DNA from: Wurfbainia villosa
Lineage: Eukaryota; Streptophyta; Magnoliopsida; Zingiberales; Zingiberaceae
Direction of reading: 5' to 3'
Assembly (NCBI GenBank): GCA_025175895.1
Contig: CM045996.1
Coordinates: 109,729,179 to 109,793,178 of the forward strand
Length of the DNA stretch: 64,000 nucleotides
Every line of letters starts with the position of its first letter. Position 1 is the first letter of the stretch. A program made the position numbers and the translations under genes. The notes under the pieces are model-generated. The model ran no database searches. It was given only the letters and a program-made list of their open reading frames with translations, and was not told the DNA's origin. Of this stretch, positions 1 through 11,101 are shown piece after piece.

Positions 1-741
1 GCTGCAACATTGAAAGGGTCACATACATTACTATGTATAAGTCCTAACAAATCTGTTGCTCTTTCGCTGCATCCACTAAAGGGAGTCTTGGTCATTTTGC
101 CTAAAAGGCAAGACTCGCATGTCTCATATGATTCAAAATCAAATGAGTCTAGCAGCCCATCCTTATGGAGCTGAGATAAGCGACTCTCATTTATGTGACC
201 TTAGCGACAATGCCAGAGATAGGTTTGGTTCAACTCATTTGACTTGAACCTTTTGGTACTTATATTATAGATAGGGCTCTCTAAGTCTAGAAAGTAGAGT
301 CCGTTCATTAGAGGTGCACAACAATAGAACATATCATTTAAGTAAACTGAAAAACATTTGTTCTTTATTATAAATGTAAATCCTTTCTTGTCCAAATAAG
401 AAACTGAAATTATGTTCTTAGTCAGAGAAGGCACATAACAACATTCATCTAATTCTAGTACAAGCCCAGAGGGCAGAGATAGATCATAAGTTCCTACAGC
501 AACAGCAACAACTCGTGCTCCATTACCTACTCGTAGGTCCACCTCACCCTTTGTCAATGCCCTGCTATTTCTCAGCGCCTGCACATTGGTACAAATGTGA
601 GATGCACATCCGGTATCTAATACCCATGATGAAGAAATAGATATATTGACTTCTATAACATTTATACCTGAAGTAGAAGTCTCACTTCTTTTCTTCTTAA
701 GATCTTCCAGGTATGCCTTGCAGTTACGCTTCCAGTGTCCA
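1..741 (-). pseudogene. pol: copia protease, GAG-pre-integrase and start of integrase
   Basis: One reading frame runs from the end of the zinc knuckle to the window edge. It contains the aspartic protease catalytic motif WVLDTGCASHIC (DTG at 609-617), the protease body ending near NIISVSYLDKKGF, the pre-integrase domain (LNQTYLWHCR then GHINESRL, with CESCLLGKMTK as the CC half of the HHCC finger) and the first integrase residues (LIHSNVCDP, where other copia have an Asp after the His). A single in-frame stop interrupts the frame just below position 201, where the family has Leu between Arg and Gly-His. The catalytic core and RT lie beyond the edge. Confidence 0.8.
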
Positions 742-1457
742 GCTTCCTTGGAAGCAAGCCCCTTCCTTGGCTACCCCTCCTTTGGGTTTAAGTTCATTGC
801 CTTTGCCCTTGGCTTGGGACTTTCCCTTACCTTTAGGCTTGCCCTTGCCTTTCTTCTTTTGCACCATCAGAATGGCGTCAGATTTTCCCTTCTTAAGGTT
901 AAGCTCAGCAGTTCTCAACATGCTGAGCATCTTAGGCAGTGGCTTATCAATTTCATTCATGTTATAATTCATGACAATTTGATTTTAGGCTTGTGGCAAA
1001 GATTGCAAGATCAGGTCAGTGGCCAGCTCTTGGCCAAGTGGAAATCCTAGCCTTTGTAGGTTTTCTACATACCCAATCATCTTGAGTACATATGGACCTA
1101 CGGGAGTCCCATCTTGCATTTTGGACCCAAACAATGCCTTAGAGACTTCATATCTCTCATGCCTTGCTTGTCCTAGATACAGTTGACGAAGATGTCCAAC
1201 CATATCATAAGCATTCATGAACTCGTGTTGCTTCTGAAGCTCAGAGTTCATGGTCGCAAGCATTAGACATGACACATCTAATGCATCATCTTGATGCTTC
1301 TGGAGGTGCCTCCAGAATGGGTTGCTCCAGGACGTACAGCTTCCTTTCTTGGGTGAGAACAATTCTCAGGTTCTTATACCAGTCCAGGAAATTTGCTCCA
1401 TTGAGCTTGTACTTCTCAAGGACAGAACGCAGAGAGAGTGTTCGTGTTTGTCGACAT
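742..1457 (-). pseudogene. gag: copia gag (UBN2-type capsid plus CCHC zinc knuckle), broken
   Basis: Gag forms the virus-like particle that packages retroelement RNA. The start ATG is at 1455-1457 (MSTNTNTLSLRSVLEKYKL), followed by the N-terminal NGANFLDWYKNL signature of plant copia gag, then the UBN2 core (HEFMNAYDMVGHLRQLYL, later LILQSLPQA) and a Lys/Gly-rich linker. The zinc knuckle keeps CF and GHWKRNC but has lost the second cysteine. Lesions seen: a frameshift near 1295, a stop at 985-987 with the same frame resuming directly, and a frameshift inside the knuckle near 755. Family assignment is firm; the copy cannot make a normal Gag. Confidence 0.8.
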
Positions 1458-2281
1458 AGTTATCTACAACATACAATGCAGAGAATTACTATCATATTCC
1501 TTTTATCATTTAATTAGGCCTTTAATCAAATGATTCTCCCACTGAATTATAGGAATTTTGTAGAATCGAGTTATGGATGTGGTCAAACCACATTACTAGA
1601 TTCATACAAACTTGCTATAATTCTTACGGGACAAGATCCACATCATACTAAGCCTTGAGTTAGCTTTGGCTAAATCGCGCAAGTCTTAGTACGATCGGTG
1701 GGTAACACATTACCGATTACATCTCTATGCAACTCTTGTTTATAAGATTAAGACCCACATTTACAAAAGACCTTGAGTTAGCTTGGCTAAATCGCCCAAG
1801 ATTTAGTGTAAAAGCGATCTTATCCTATCTTTCCAACGGTTGGAATATGCCTATAGTTCTACTCGATCCAATTGAGTTAACTAGTTTTACTCAATCTAAT
1901 TGAGCTTACTCTAACACAAGCCGTGATAGGCAGGACCAAGATTGTCCCTCCGCACCCTACCAAGATAATATGCGTTGCTCTGCTTTGGCAGATTCAACAA
2001 CTACAAATGATCGAGGTAGTGATGGGTATCAAGGACTTGGTAGGCATTTACGAGTTGATTTGATTAAGATCTAATCTAATCGTAATGTGTATCATATATG
2101 CATTGAGGCCTTTATTATCCTATATTAGCATGCATCACATACATACAAGCATTATTCTAGCATGCATCATATACATACAAGAAAAATATCCTAGCATGCA
2201 TCATATACATACAAGCATTATTCTACTAGCATGCATCACATACATATAAGAAAAATCAAATAAATATATATATATATATAT

Positions 2282-2337
<56 letters not shown>

Positions 2338-3133
2338 CTGTGATGTGGTCATGGCCCTACTACGATCTTCTGAAGCCAATGAGAAGATCGGACGGTCAAC
2401 CTAGGGCTAGCGGCTTCTCCAAGCGCTTCCTTTGACCGCCATGTGTCGTCAGCCCCCTTCTCGTAACTTCGTCTACAAGTGGACTTTCCACCGCTCCATT
2501 TTGTACATTATAAATATGAAACTCGAGTTACATTCGAGTCTAAAACTATTTACAACTAGAATTTCAAAAGAAGAGGTACAACGCGCAGGTCGCATACATT
2601 ATACAACACGCACAACCATAAAAACGGCACGCAGGTCGTATTATGAATTACAACACATCATCATCCAATAAAATTGGGGTTATTGGGCCATGACCATCAC
2701 AGAATTATACATAATTCTAAATTATATATTTTTACAAAAATTTCTATAATTTGTCCTTTTTTTTTCAATTTTATGAGTCACCTCCCCGTAACGGTCCCGC
2801 TAAGCGATTTCCGGGCGCGATCGCGGGACAAGGTCCCTTTCGAGGATAGGGGCAGCGCCCCTACTCGCAAAATAAACTTTGCGAGTGTCCCTACTATGAT
2901 TTTACAGTGACTTAAGTTGCTGTCCCAAAAACCTAAAGCGAGAACTCGCCGTTTCGGAGAGTTTTTCTCGATGGTTGAAGCCTACAAGTGTCCCAACACT
3001 CGTTGCTTCGACTCTTCGAGAAAAATACCCAAAAATTCTATAAAAATGGGAAATTTAAAGAAACATAAAAATATATAATTTTTATATCTAATACAAAAAC
3101 TATAAAAACGAAAAACATACATGCTTCACACGT
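1458..3133 (-). other. untranslated leader of copia element A
   Basis: This 1.7-kb stretch between the primer-binding site and gag has no credible ORF. It holds a run of short imperfect repeats (AGCATGCATCATATACATAC units, roughly 2120-2250), a TA microsatellite, and a GC-richer part around 2780-2960. Long leaders are usual in plant copia elements. I see no host gene in it. Confidence 0.55.
2264..2331. repeat. (TA)n microsatellite
   Basis: An alternating TA tract in two blocks (about 2264-2280 and 2285-2331) separated by TCAACA-like interruption. It lies in the leader of element A, next to the short AGCATGCATCA tandem units. Confidence 0.9.
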
Positions 3134-3146
3134 GGCTCTGATACCA
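3134..3146 (-). promoter_or_regulatory. primer-binding site of element A (initiator tRNA-Met)
   Basis: Minus-strand TGGTATCAGAGCC is complementary to the 3' end of plant initiator methionine tRNA, the standard primer of plant copia elements. It lies one base from the inner end of the LTR at 3148 and so fixes the LTR boundary. Confidence 0.85.
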
Positions 3147-3147
3147 C

Positions 3148-4983
3148 TGTTGGGCTTTACGAGCCGCAAAAACCGCTTTTTGCGTTGCGGAAACCTCGGA
3201 AGCCCCGGCCACGGATCCGTGCGAAGTATAAAAATATAAAACTAATATGTATGTGTTTAATACCTTTAGATATACTCTAGATCTACATGATAAGAAGTTA
3301 CCCTCGATGCGACGCCCTTCGTAAATCCCGCTCATCCAAAAGGTTCGTCGGAACTCGAGAGTGTCAAGTGCACACTCCTCTATTGGTATCCACACAAGCA
3401 ATAGGTGGAGAAAAGCGATCTTGAGTTTGCTAGCACTCCTTAGATGCTCGGCAAGATGAGGAAGGAGAGGGAGAGAGCTTGAGGGAAGTTGATCCAAGGA
3501 AGAAGATGAAGTTGTGTAACTCACAAAATGAATTCCATCTAATGGTAATAGTGGCCGGCCACTTTTCTTAGGGGGGGGTTACATGCATGCATGTAACTCC
3601 TCCAAGAGCCAATGGCTCTTGGTCTCCCTCATGAGGTGGCACCACATGCTAAGTCAATGATGATGTCGAGCATCATTATTGGCCGGCCATGCCAAGTCAT
3701 CATCATGACATGACATTTGGTCAAGTCAAACTTGACCTTTCATCTTCCCTCTCAAGTCAAGTCAAACTTGACCTCTTATCTCCCATGGTCGATTAAATCC
3801 AACCATTTGATTCAAGTCAATTTAATTTAATGAATCTCTATTCATTAATTTAAATTGATTTGATGAATCAAATCTAAATTAGACTCATTCAACACTTGAA
3901 TCAACTTGAGTCTAACTCAATTAGTCTAATTTGGATTACTCTTAATCCAATTTAGTTCATCCCATGAACCTAATCCTCATGGTTCATCATATGAACCTAA
4001 TCTCCATCTAATTGCCCTTATGTGTGTGACCCTATAGGTTCTTGTAACGTTGGCAATGTCCCTAAACCAATTTAGGAACATAAGTAATGAGAGGAATCTA
4101 GCAACACATCATTGCTACCCAAGTTACAAGAATGTTGAGCTCCAACATCACCTTTGTGACTACTAATTGTGACTCTCACAATATGTGACAATGTCCCTCT
4201 ATCCTTGACATCTAGATTGACCAATCGAGGCATAGACCATGTCATCCTCGGTACAATCTAAATCTTGAACTCCAAGTAGACTCACTCTAATCAAATGAGC
4301 TCAATATCTCATATTGACTCATTTGGGCATGACCATGCACTTCGTGGTCTCACTCTATCAAGAATATCAATGTCACTCCCATCATATAGGAGGGATAGAT
4401 CCCATCTACATCACTCACATCCCTCCGCATAATTTGTTACATACCCAGTAATCGCATTTATAGTCCACCCATTTACGGGTGACGTTTGACGAAGCCAAAG
4501 TATGCAACTCCTTATGTAGGGAACCATGGTGACTTCAGGTCTAAGGACTAATAGTCATACTAATAGCCACATGAGAAATTATATGACACTCATATAACGA
4601 TCCATGATACTTTCTCATGGCGGGTCATTCAGTATACATTCTCCAATGCATACCCATGTGTCAACTTGATATCTCATATCCATGACTTGTTAGATCAAGT
4701 CATCGAGTTGACCTACATGCTAGTCTCTACGCATTAACATTGTCCCTAAATGTTAATACTCGACTAGGAATGATTAAGAGTAGTGTTCTCTATATCATCT
4801 CATTATCGATACAACCAATCGATTGATATGGATAAGAACCTACTACTCAAGGACATTATTATATTTAGTTATTTGGCACCAATACAAGTAAATATAATAA
4901 CCATGCCTTTATAAATAGGAATATGATACAATAAAATCCATACAACAATCATCACATGATTGGCTCTAGGGCTTTCACTAACA
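3148..4983 (-). repeat. 5' LTR of copia element A
   Basis: The 1836-bp LTR starts TGTTGGGCTTTA and ends CACTAACA on the plus strand (TG...CA termini). The inner end abuts the primer site. The outer end, read on the minus strand, starts TGTTAGTGAAAGCCC and matches the starts of the LTRs at 5468 and 27145 over long stretches. The outer boundary is sharp because host RNase H coding sequence begins at 4984. Confidence 0.85.
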
Positions 4984-5486
4984 GGACTAAGTCTTTTGAT
5001 TTGGTTGGGTACACCAACTTCGACTATGCGGGTTACAAGTTGGATCGGAAGAGTACTAGTTGTGGATGTCAATTTCTTGGATCCTCCCTAGTAAGTTGGA
5101 GTAGTAGAAAGCAACCTTATGTTGCTTTGTCAACCACCGAGACCGAATATATGGCTATTGGTGGTTGTGTAGCTTAATTACTTTGGATGAGACACACATT
5201 AGAGGATTATGAGCTACACTACTCCAATGTAAAAGTTTATTGTGATAATGTGAGTACCATAAATTTGATCAAAAATCCAGTACATCACTCTAGAACTAAG
5301 CACATTGAAGTGAAGCATCACTTCATTAGAAATCACGTGGCTAAGTGGGACATTAAACTTAATTACATAGAATCTAAGTCCAACTTAGCCGACATATTCA
5401 CCAAGGCTCTCCCCGAAGTGGAATATTCATCACTAAGGAGAGAACTTGGGATGTGCTTAGTAGAATATGTTAGTGTTAGCCCTTAG
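4984..5486 (+). pseudogene. pol: copia RNase H, C-terminal part of pol
   Basis: RNase H degrades the RNA strand of the RNA:DNA hybrid during reverse transcription. Visible motifs: GYTNFDYAG (other copia have Asp where this has Asn after the Thr/Ser, so a probable catalytic Asp is changed), KSTSCGCQFLG, ALSTTETEYMA with the catalytic Glu, VYCDN with Asp, SRTKHIEVKHHFIRNHVA, ADIFTKALP, LRRELGM. A stop at 5175-5177 replaces the usual Gln before LLWM; the frame then continues. The SRTKHIE-HHFIR style resembles Sirevirus-type copia. The frame reads past 5468 into the LTR before stopping at 5486. Confidence 0.85.
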
Positions 5487-7149
5487 TGTCAATCATGAGA
5501 TGATTGATTAGGGATCATGTGTATCATATTTCATTAATAAAAGGCAAAGATTGTTTATTATATTTACTTTATACATGTGCCAGCTAAAATAAATATAATA
5601 ATGTCCTTGAATAGTAGATTATGATCTACAATATATCAATTGGTAGAATTGATTATGAGAAGCTGTAGAGAACACTATTCTTAATATTCCTAGTCAAGTA
5701 TTACTATACAAGGGCAATATTAATACATGGAGACTAGCATGTAGGTCAATGGATGACTTGATCTCACAAGTCATGGATATGTGATATCACATTGACACAT
5801 GGGTATATATATTAGAGAATATATATACTGAATTGAGCCGCCATAAGAAAGTATCATGGATCGTTATATGAGTGTCATATGCTTTCTCATGTGACTATTG
5901 GTATGAATAGTCCATAGACCTGAAGTCACTATAGTTCCCTACATAAGGAGTTATGTACTTTGGTATCATCTAACGTCACACCATAACAGGGTAACTATAA
6001 CGGCGATCACTGGGTATGTAACTAATTATGCATAGGAATGTGAGTGATGTAAATGAGATCTATCCCTCCTATATGACAAGAGTGATATCTTTGGCGTCTT
6101 GATAGAGTAGAACCACGAAATGCATGGTCATGCTCAAATGAGTCAATATGAGATATTGAGCTCATTTGTTTGAGTGAGTCTACTTGGGGATCAAGAAACA
6201 TAAAGATCGATAAGGGGATGACATGGTCTATGCCTCATTGATCGATCTAAGATATCAGAGATAGAAGGACACCGTCATACATGATAATAGTCACGGAAAG
6301 GTTGTCGGATCTCGACGATCTTGTAACTTGGGTAGCAATGATGTATTGCTAGATGCCGCTCATTGCTTATGTATCTAAAAAGGTTTTAGATACATTGCCA
6401 ACGTTACAAGAGCCTATAGGGTCACGCACAAATGACATTCTATTTTGGAGATGGTTTCTTTTAGTTGGACTAAAAGGACAATTGAGCATATGGCCAAGAT
6501 TTGAGATAGACTCAAACTGGTTAAACTTGAGTTAGACTCAAGTTGACCATGGAAGATGATTCATCATCATGCATGATTAATTTGATTAATCATGCATGGG
6601 AATACCAAGAGCCTTGGTATTCATGATGAGAATTCATGAAGGAGAATACCAAGGGTCTTGGTATTAAGAGATGTCTTAATGAGGAGATAATGGCATTGAT
6701 GTATGGGATTAAAATGGCCTTTCTTTGGTGTTTCACGTTGACAACTTGGGTGTGTTTTTTTTTTGGGCGTGCAAGCCAAAAGGGCCAAGAGAAGAGTTCT
6801 CTTATCTCCTCCTTCCTCTCCTTCTTCTTCCAAAGAGGTCTTGGCATTTTGTTAGGGGTTGCTAGCACAACGTGACTCCAAATCGTGTGGGTGTCAGTGT
6901 AGATACCATAGATATACGGTTACCCTTACCGTATTGAGATCCGACAGCATTTGGAAAAGCGGGATTGCGAAGGGCACGCACCGAAGGTATATTCCTCCTC
7001 TAGATAAGATTTAGACTAGATAGAAAATGATTTATAGAGTTTTGCATGGATCACTAGTGAGATCCAGTTTAATTATTGTTTCCGCTGCGGTTGTGTGAAG
7101 TATTCGCCCGCGATGTTGTGAACATCAGATCTGGACTGGTTTCCCAACA
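5468..7149 (+). repeat. 3' LTR of copia element B
   Basis: The 1682-bp LTR starts TGTTAGTGTTAGCCC and ends TTTCCCAACA. Its start is collinear with the outer end of the LTR of A and with the solo LTR at 27145, and the three share blocks such as the CAAGTCATGGATATGTGATATCA region. There is no purine tract immediately upstream; the RNase H frame runs directly into it. Confidence 0.8.
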
Positions 7150-8123
7150 TAATAGAGGTCTAGGTTTGCATGATCCTATAGAAATTCTAGGATTTATACT
7201 TTTAAGCATCTCACAAAACACCTAAGAAACCATGATTTTTGTATTGAGCCACTTAGACGACATGTGAGATGTTATGAAGATGCACTTGGTCATCATGCTT
7301 GTTATGATGCATTACTATGAACCAAGTGTCATCTAGAGACATTAATTCTTCATTGGATCAATCATTGGGAAGACTTATGCATAATTGATGTGCATACAGC
7401 TCCAAGAATATGATTGGAAATGTCAAATAAAACATAATTTAAACTATGTTTATCATACTTTGAAAAACAGTTATCAATTGCTAAGCAAAAGTGATACAAA
7501 GTTTGCAAAATACTTAAAGCTTTTGCTAGGTTTCAAAATTGTATCATATTCGAAATCTGGAAAACATATATTTTTTAAATTATTTTTAGATTTATGAAGT
7601 TAAATGAAAACTTAAAAAATGGACTTGGCGGTAATGATGAATCAAAATTCAGTCAACTAATACCCTGATTTTTCTGCATTTCAACCTTATTTCTTGATCT
7701 TGAGTGTGCTATTAAGTGTCCTAATCCTATGGTATGTTGACTTAAGTAATTAAAAGGGTATGAGACTGTTTAATGTAATGTTTTAGGGGGAGATTCATAG
7801 TATAAATCTTTTCATTTCCTAAATTTATATTATTGGTGCAAAGTTAGGACTTAACCTTCTATCTTTTGTTATGTTTTGCTCTACATGTTATTCACACATC
7901 ATGAACCATGTCTTGGATTAAGGGAGAGCCTCATATCGATCTTATGCCTTAGTTCAAGATATAACAAATTTAATTCTTTCATGAACTTATTATTGTATGA
8001 ATTCTTCTCTTTTTGATGCATGTCAAAGGGGGAGAAGGAATGTTTAAGTTAGAATTCATATTGGAAATATGATTATGTTTACTTTTGTGTTAAAGACCTA
8101 ACTTAAATGATTGCCAAACATCA
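7150..8123 (+). other. noncoding 3' region of element C
   Basis: About 970 bp without a credible gene (the longest frame, 70 codons at 7385, is Lys/Leu-rich and matches no domain). It corresponds to 31601-32889. Polypurine tracts occur at 7785-7795 and 8025-8040 besides the one at the LTR. Multiple PPTs near the 3' LTR are a described hallmark of Sireviruses. Confidence 0.6.
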
Positions 8124-8136
8124 AAAAGGGGGAGAT
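8124..8136 (+). promoter_or_regulatory. polypurine tract of element C
   Basis: AAAAAGGGGGAGA followed by TT directly upstream of the LTR start at 8137. This is the expected primer site for plus-strand DNA synthesis. Confidence 0.8.
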
Positions 8137-9360
8137 TGTTGGTGCAACAATGCTCCAAGCATTTATATGTTCTGATGTTTGGATAATCATCTAAGTTAGG
8201 CAATATTTTGTGATCTAATTATGAATGTGTTCAAGTGACAGGAAAATCCAAGTATGAAGACTTGGTAAAGGAAAAGTCCAAGTGTGATCTTGGCAAGAAA
8301 AGTCCAAGGAAAGGGCTTGGCGGCGTAAGACCAAGCATGTAGTTTTGGTGGCGTAAAGTCCAAGCAGACCTTGACAATGGAAGTCCAAAGGCAAGTCTTG
8401 GCAGCGTAAGTCCAAGCATGTAGTCTTGGCGGCGTAAAGTTCAAGCGTACTTTGGCCAAGAAAAACCCAAGACATGACGAAACCGAAGGAAGCTCTTGGA
8501 AGCAAGCACAAAGGATGAACAAGTCGCCGACTCGGAGGGATCTTGCGCAAGGCTTAAGGAAGAGCTAGAAGGTTGAGTCTAGGTCTAGGGAGTCAATTCA
8601 AGTATGAATTACTCATACTTGATGAGTATCTGTCGGTGATGCGATGCGATCAACGATAAGGTGCTCGACCGAGTCGGTGAAAACTCGACTATCGATCGCG
8701 CCAAGAGTGGCCAGTCGATTGATGTCGCCATCAGTCAACTGCCAAACAGTGGCAGTCGACTGATCAAGTCGATACCGGGCATAGAATGGAGTCTCACTCG
8801 ACTGCTCGCCGTGATCACTTCATCAGTCGGCTGATGGAGTGATCAGTCGATTGATGAGCCTGCCGTTGGATGATGACACCTGTGAATCTCGTGAATCCAG
8901 CTATTCAGAAGCCGTTAGCTACGATGGCAGTCGACTGATGTACAACATCAGTCGACTGATCGTGGCCCAACGGGAAAAACAACCCTCTCTCTATAAAAAG
9001 AGGGATTGGGGTGCTTGAGAAGGCTAGTGCTTATCTTCCAACCTTATTCTCAAGCTCCCCACGATTTTCAAAGGCTTTCTTTGTGATTAATTCTTCCTCT
9101 TCTCCTAAATCTCATTTTCATCATTGTAAGAAGAGGAGAGGGTCTTGTAAGGGAAAGCTTCTTAGTGGAATTGCTTGGGTTGATCCACCTTAAGGATCGC
9201 CGTGGAGTAGGAGCTTTATCTTCGAACCACGTAAAGGCTTCGTGTTTGTGTTTGTGTTTAGCTTCTTGTTTTTGTTTAGTATTTTGCTTCCACTAATCTT
9301 TTTGTAGAAATCGAAAAAGAGGCTATTCACCTCCCTCTAGCCTTCCAAAGATTCCCAACA
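8137..9360 (+). repeat. 3' LTR of Sirevirus-like element C
   Basis: The 1224-bp LTR starts TGTTGGTGCAACAATG and ends AGATTCCCAACA. It has a TATA box at 8992-8999 and three exact copies of the palindrome CAGTCGACTG (8753, 8928, 8949). The 3' end carries a GGCTATTCACC-CCCTCTAGCC block that is also present in the LTR at 32904-34121. A stretch of AGTCCAAG-type short repeats (about 8245-8470) lies near the start. Confidence 0.8.
8992..8999 (+). promoter_or_regulatory. TATA box of the element C LTR
   Basis: TATAAAAA in a CTCTCTATAAAAAGAGGG context, about 370 bp before the LTR end. The equivalent site in the sister LTR is at 33714-33720 in the same context, which supports a real promoter. Confidence 0.6.
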
Positions 9361-9637
9361 CTTTGAAGACCTCGGCACGCTCCCTTCTTCCTCCGTGTGA
9401 CACCGTATAGAGTATAGTCCACCGACAACCCTCACAAATCGAAACCTCTTAGAGTTTACTTCCGAACAATTTCAACCACTAAACATATCGATATTCGAAT
9501 CCCAGTCCCTGTGGGATCGATAATCTTTTATTACTTGATGACATTCGTGCACTTGCGGGCGTTGTGTGCGAGCGTGCGCTTCAAGTCCTCGACGGCCTCC
9601 GTTGTGAGATTTGAGGTCGCGTTCGCATGCATCAAGT
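9361..9637 (+). repeat. 3' end of an Athila-like 5' LTR
   Basis: About 277 bp between the end of element C and the putative primer site. Assignment rests on its position upstream of the primer site and Athila gag, so it is inferred rather than shown by a second LTR copy. Confidence 0.5.
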
Positions 9638-9656
9638 TTTTGGTGTCGTTGTCGAG
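9638..9656 (+). promoter_or_regulatory. putative Athila primer-binding site
   Basis: TTGGTGTCGTTGTCGAGGAC resembles the TGGCGCCGTTGCCGGGGA primer site of Athila-type elements with several transitions. It lies about 350 bp upstream of gag, as expected. Confidence 0.6.
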
Positions 9657-10010
9657 GACTGATCGATTCGATATCGAACCGAACAGTGGAAAATTGGATC
9701 GGACTTAGGATTAGATTTATTTACTTGCTTTATATTCTTTCTGGTTTGCTTTATTTACTTTAGTTTTATATTTTCCATATTTAGATTTAGTTTTTAATTT
9801 TTATTTTTAGCAGTAGTTTTCCATTTCCTTATTGCATCTTAGGTTTTATTAGCTAGATTGTTTTATTTTCTGCCTCCTAGGATTAGGTAGCACTCCTAAT
9901 TTTTGTAGCTCGGTTCGTCATATGGTTAGACGCTTAGGATCGGAAGGCCTGATTTCGATCGACTTAGAAATCGAACGAACTTTCATCGTCGGAAAGAAAA
10001 GCAGCGTAGG

Positions 10011-11089
10011 ATGGAGGATCAAGCCGCATCCGAAGTGAACATAGGTAGCCGACCTCTGTGGGACTATGCAGCTCCTAACACTAGAGAATTTAGGCCGAGT
10101 ATAGCTGGACCATCTATTTTGGCAAATAACTTTAAGCTGAAACTGACACTCATACATAAGGTCCAACAGAGTCAATTCGGGGGAGCTGCGACTGAAGACC
10201 CAAACCGGCACCTTGAGGCATTTCTAGAAATCTTCTCGAAATGAAAATGAACAGAGCCCCTACTGACGCGATCCGCCTGAGCCTATTCCCATTCTAATTG
10301 CGGGATAAGGCTAAGGCATGGCTTCACTCCCAACCTTCGGGGAGCATCACTACATGGGAGCAATGTGAGCAGCAATTTCTGAACAAATACTTCCCACCAA
10401 GCAAGACTACTCACATGCATCATCTCATCATGATCTTTCGCCAGAAGGAGGGGGAGTCCTTATTCGAAGCTTGGGATCGCTACAAGGGGCTACTCTATCA
10501 ATGCCCCCACCACGGACTGGAGAGGTGGCTGGTGATCCACATCTTCTACAATGGGATCGCATACACCACGAAGATGTCCCTGGATTCTGTAGTAGGAGGA
10601 GCACTGATGAACAAGACCATAGAGGAAGCAGAGGAGTTGATAGAAGAGGTGGCCCAGAACCACCATCAATGGGCTTCCGAACGTGGTCAACCTATGCCTG
10701 CAGTGGGACGATACACTATCAACTCCATGGACCACCTGGCAGCAAGGATGGACGCGTTCAGCAGACGGTTCGAATCTTTGAATCCTTCATCTGCATGCAT
10801 GGCCATTGACTTTGGAGAGGGAGCGACAGCATATCGAGAGGACCACTATGGAGGGCAGGGAACCTCAGAGCAGCAGATTGAGCATATTGATGCGATTGGG
10901 GACTACTACCAAAGACCCAACAACCCATACTCTAATACCTACAATTCCGGATGGAGGAATCACCCGAATTTCTCCTATAAGAATAACTCGGGAAAGTCAC
11001 AACCATCAGGGGGGTATGGGTAGTAGCAGGGCAATGGGCAACGACCACAGAAGTCCAGACTGGAACTGATGATGGAGGACTTCATTGCT
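10011..11089 (+). pseudogene. gag: Athila-type gypsy gag, broken
   Basis: Gag of the Ty3/gypsy Athila lineage. It starts at ATG 10011 (MEDQAASEVN). Recognisable family blocks: FKLKLTLIHKVQ, QFGG...EDPNRHLEAFLEI, RDKAKAWLHSQPSGSITTW, EQQFLNKYFPPSKT, FRQKEGESLFEAWDRYK, CPHHGLERWLVIHIFYNG and GGALMNKTIEEAEELIEE. A frameshift near 10243 (after FSK) and a stop at about 10295-10297 (before LRDKAKAW) interrupt it; 10298-11023 is open for 241 codons. A further stop precedes the C-terminal MMEDFIAIQTK block, where the D LTR cuts in. No zinc knuckle is visible. Confidence 0.85.
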
Positions 11090-11101
11090 ATCCAAACTAA
11101 G

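Larger units (their letters stand above)
1..4983 (-). mobile_element. Copia element A, 5' half, runs off left edge
   Basis: This is a minus-strand Ty1/copia element read right to left as 5' LTR (3148-4983), primer site, long leader, gag, protease, and the beginning of integrase, which is cut by the window edge. Its LTR ends exactly at 4983; from 4984 the sequence is a copia RNase H gene on the other strand, so A was inserted into element B. The order LTR, PBS, gag, PR, INT is that of Pseudoviridae. Its LTR is homologous to the LTR of B and to the solo LTR at 27145, so all three belong to one broad family. The 3' half and its target duplication lie outside the window. Confidence 0.85.
4984..7149 (+). 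mobile_element. Copia element B, 3' end (RNase H and 3' LTR)
   Basis: Plus-strand copia remnant interrupted on its left by element A. What remains is the C-terminal RNase H domain and a complete 3' LTR. Upstream gag and pol must lie left of A, outside the window. It abuts Sirevirus-like noncoding sequence at 7150, probably because B itself inserted in that element, but its left target duplication cannot be checked here. Confidence 0.8.
7150..9360 (+). mobile_element. Sirevirus-like element C, 3' noncoding region and 3' LTR
   Basis: The 3' end of a plus-strand LTR element: about 1 kb of noncoding sequence carrying repeated polypurine tracts, then an LTR. The same arrangement, with recognisably similar text (a paragraph around GGGAAGACTTATG, then CAAAGGGGGAGAA, then AAAAAGGGGGAGATT), recurs at 31601-34121 after a Sirevirus-type gag, which is the basis for the assignment. 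Its 5' part is lost behind element B. Confidence 0.7.
9361..11101 (+). mobile_element. Athila-like gypsy fragment (LTR end, PBS, gag)
   Basis: Ty3/gypsy remnant consisting of the 3' end of a 5' LTR, a primer site, a leader and a broken Athila-type gag. It is cut on the left by element C and on the right by the copia LTR D at 11102. No Athila protease, RT or integrase is present anywhere in the window. Confidence 0.75.

Noticed and set aside
3134..3146. Possible tRNA-Met gene fragments at the TGGTATCAGAGCC sites
   Set aside because: Only the 13-base primer complement is present, with no cloverleaf, and each lies next to an LTR end; these are retrotransposon primer sites.
3126..3524. 132-codon minus-strand ORF starting MSYTTSSSS
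   Set aside because: It runs through the inner part of the LTR of element A into the primer site; the termini and PBS show it is LTR, not coding.
8196..8550. Overlapping ORFs of 108 and 111 codons on the minus strand
   Set aside because: They are created by AGTCCAAG-like short repeats inside the LTR of element C and match no protein family.
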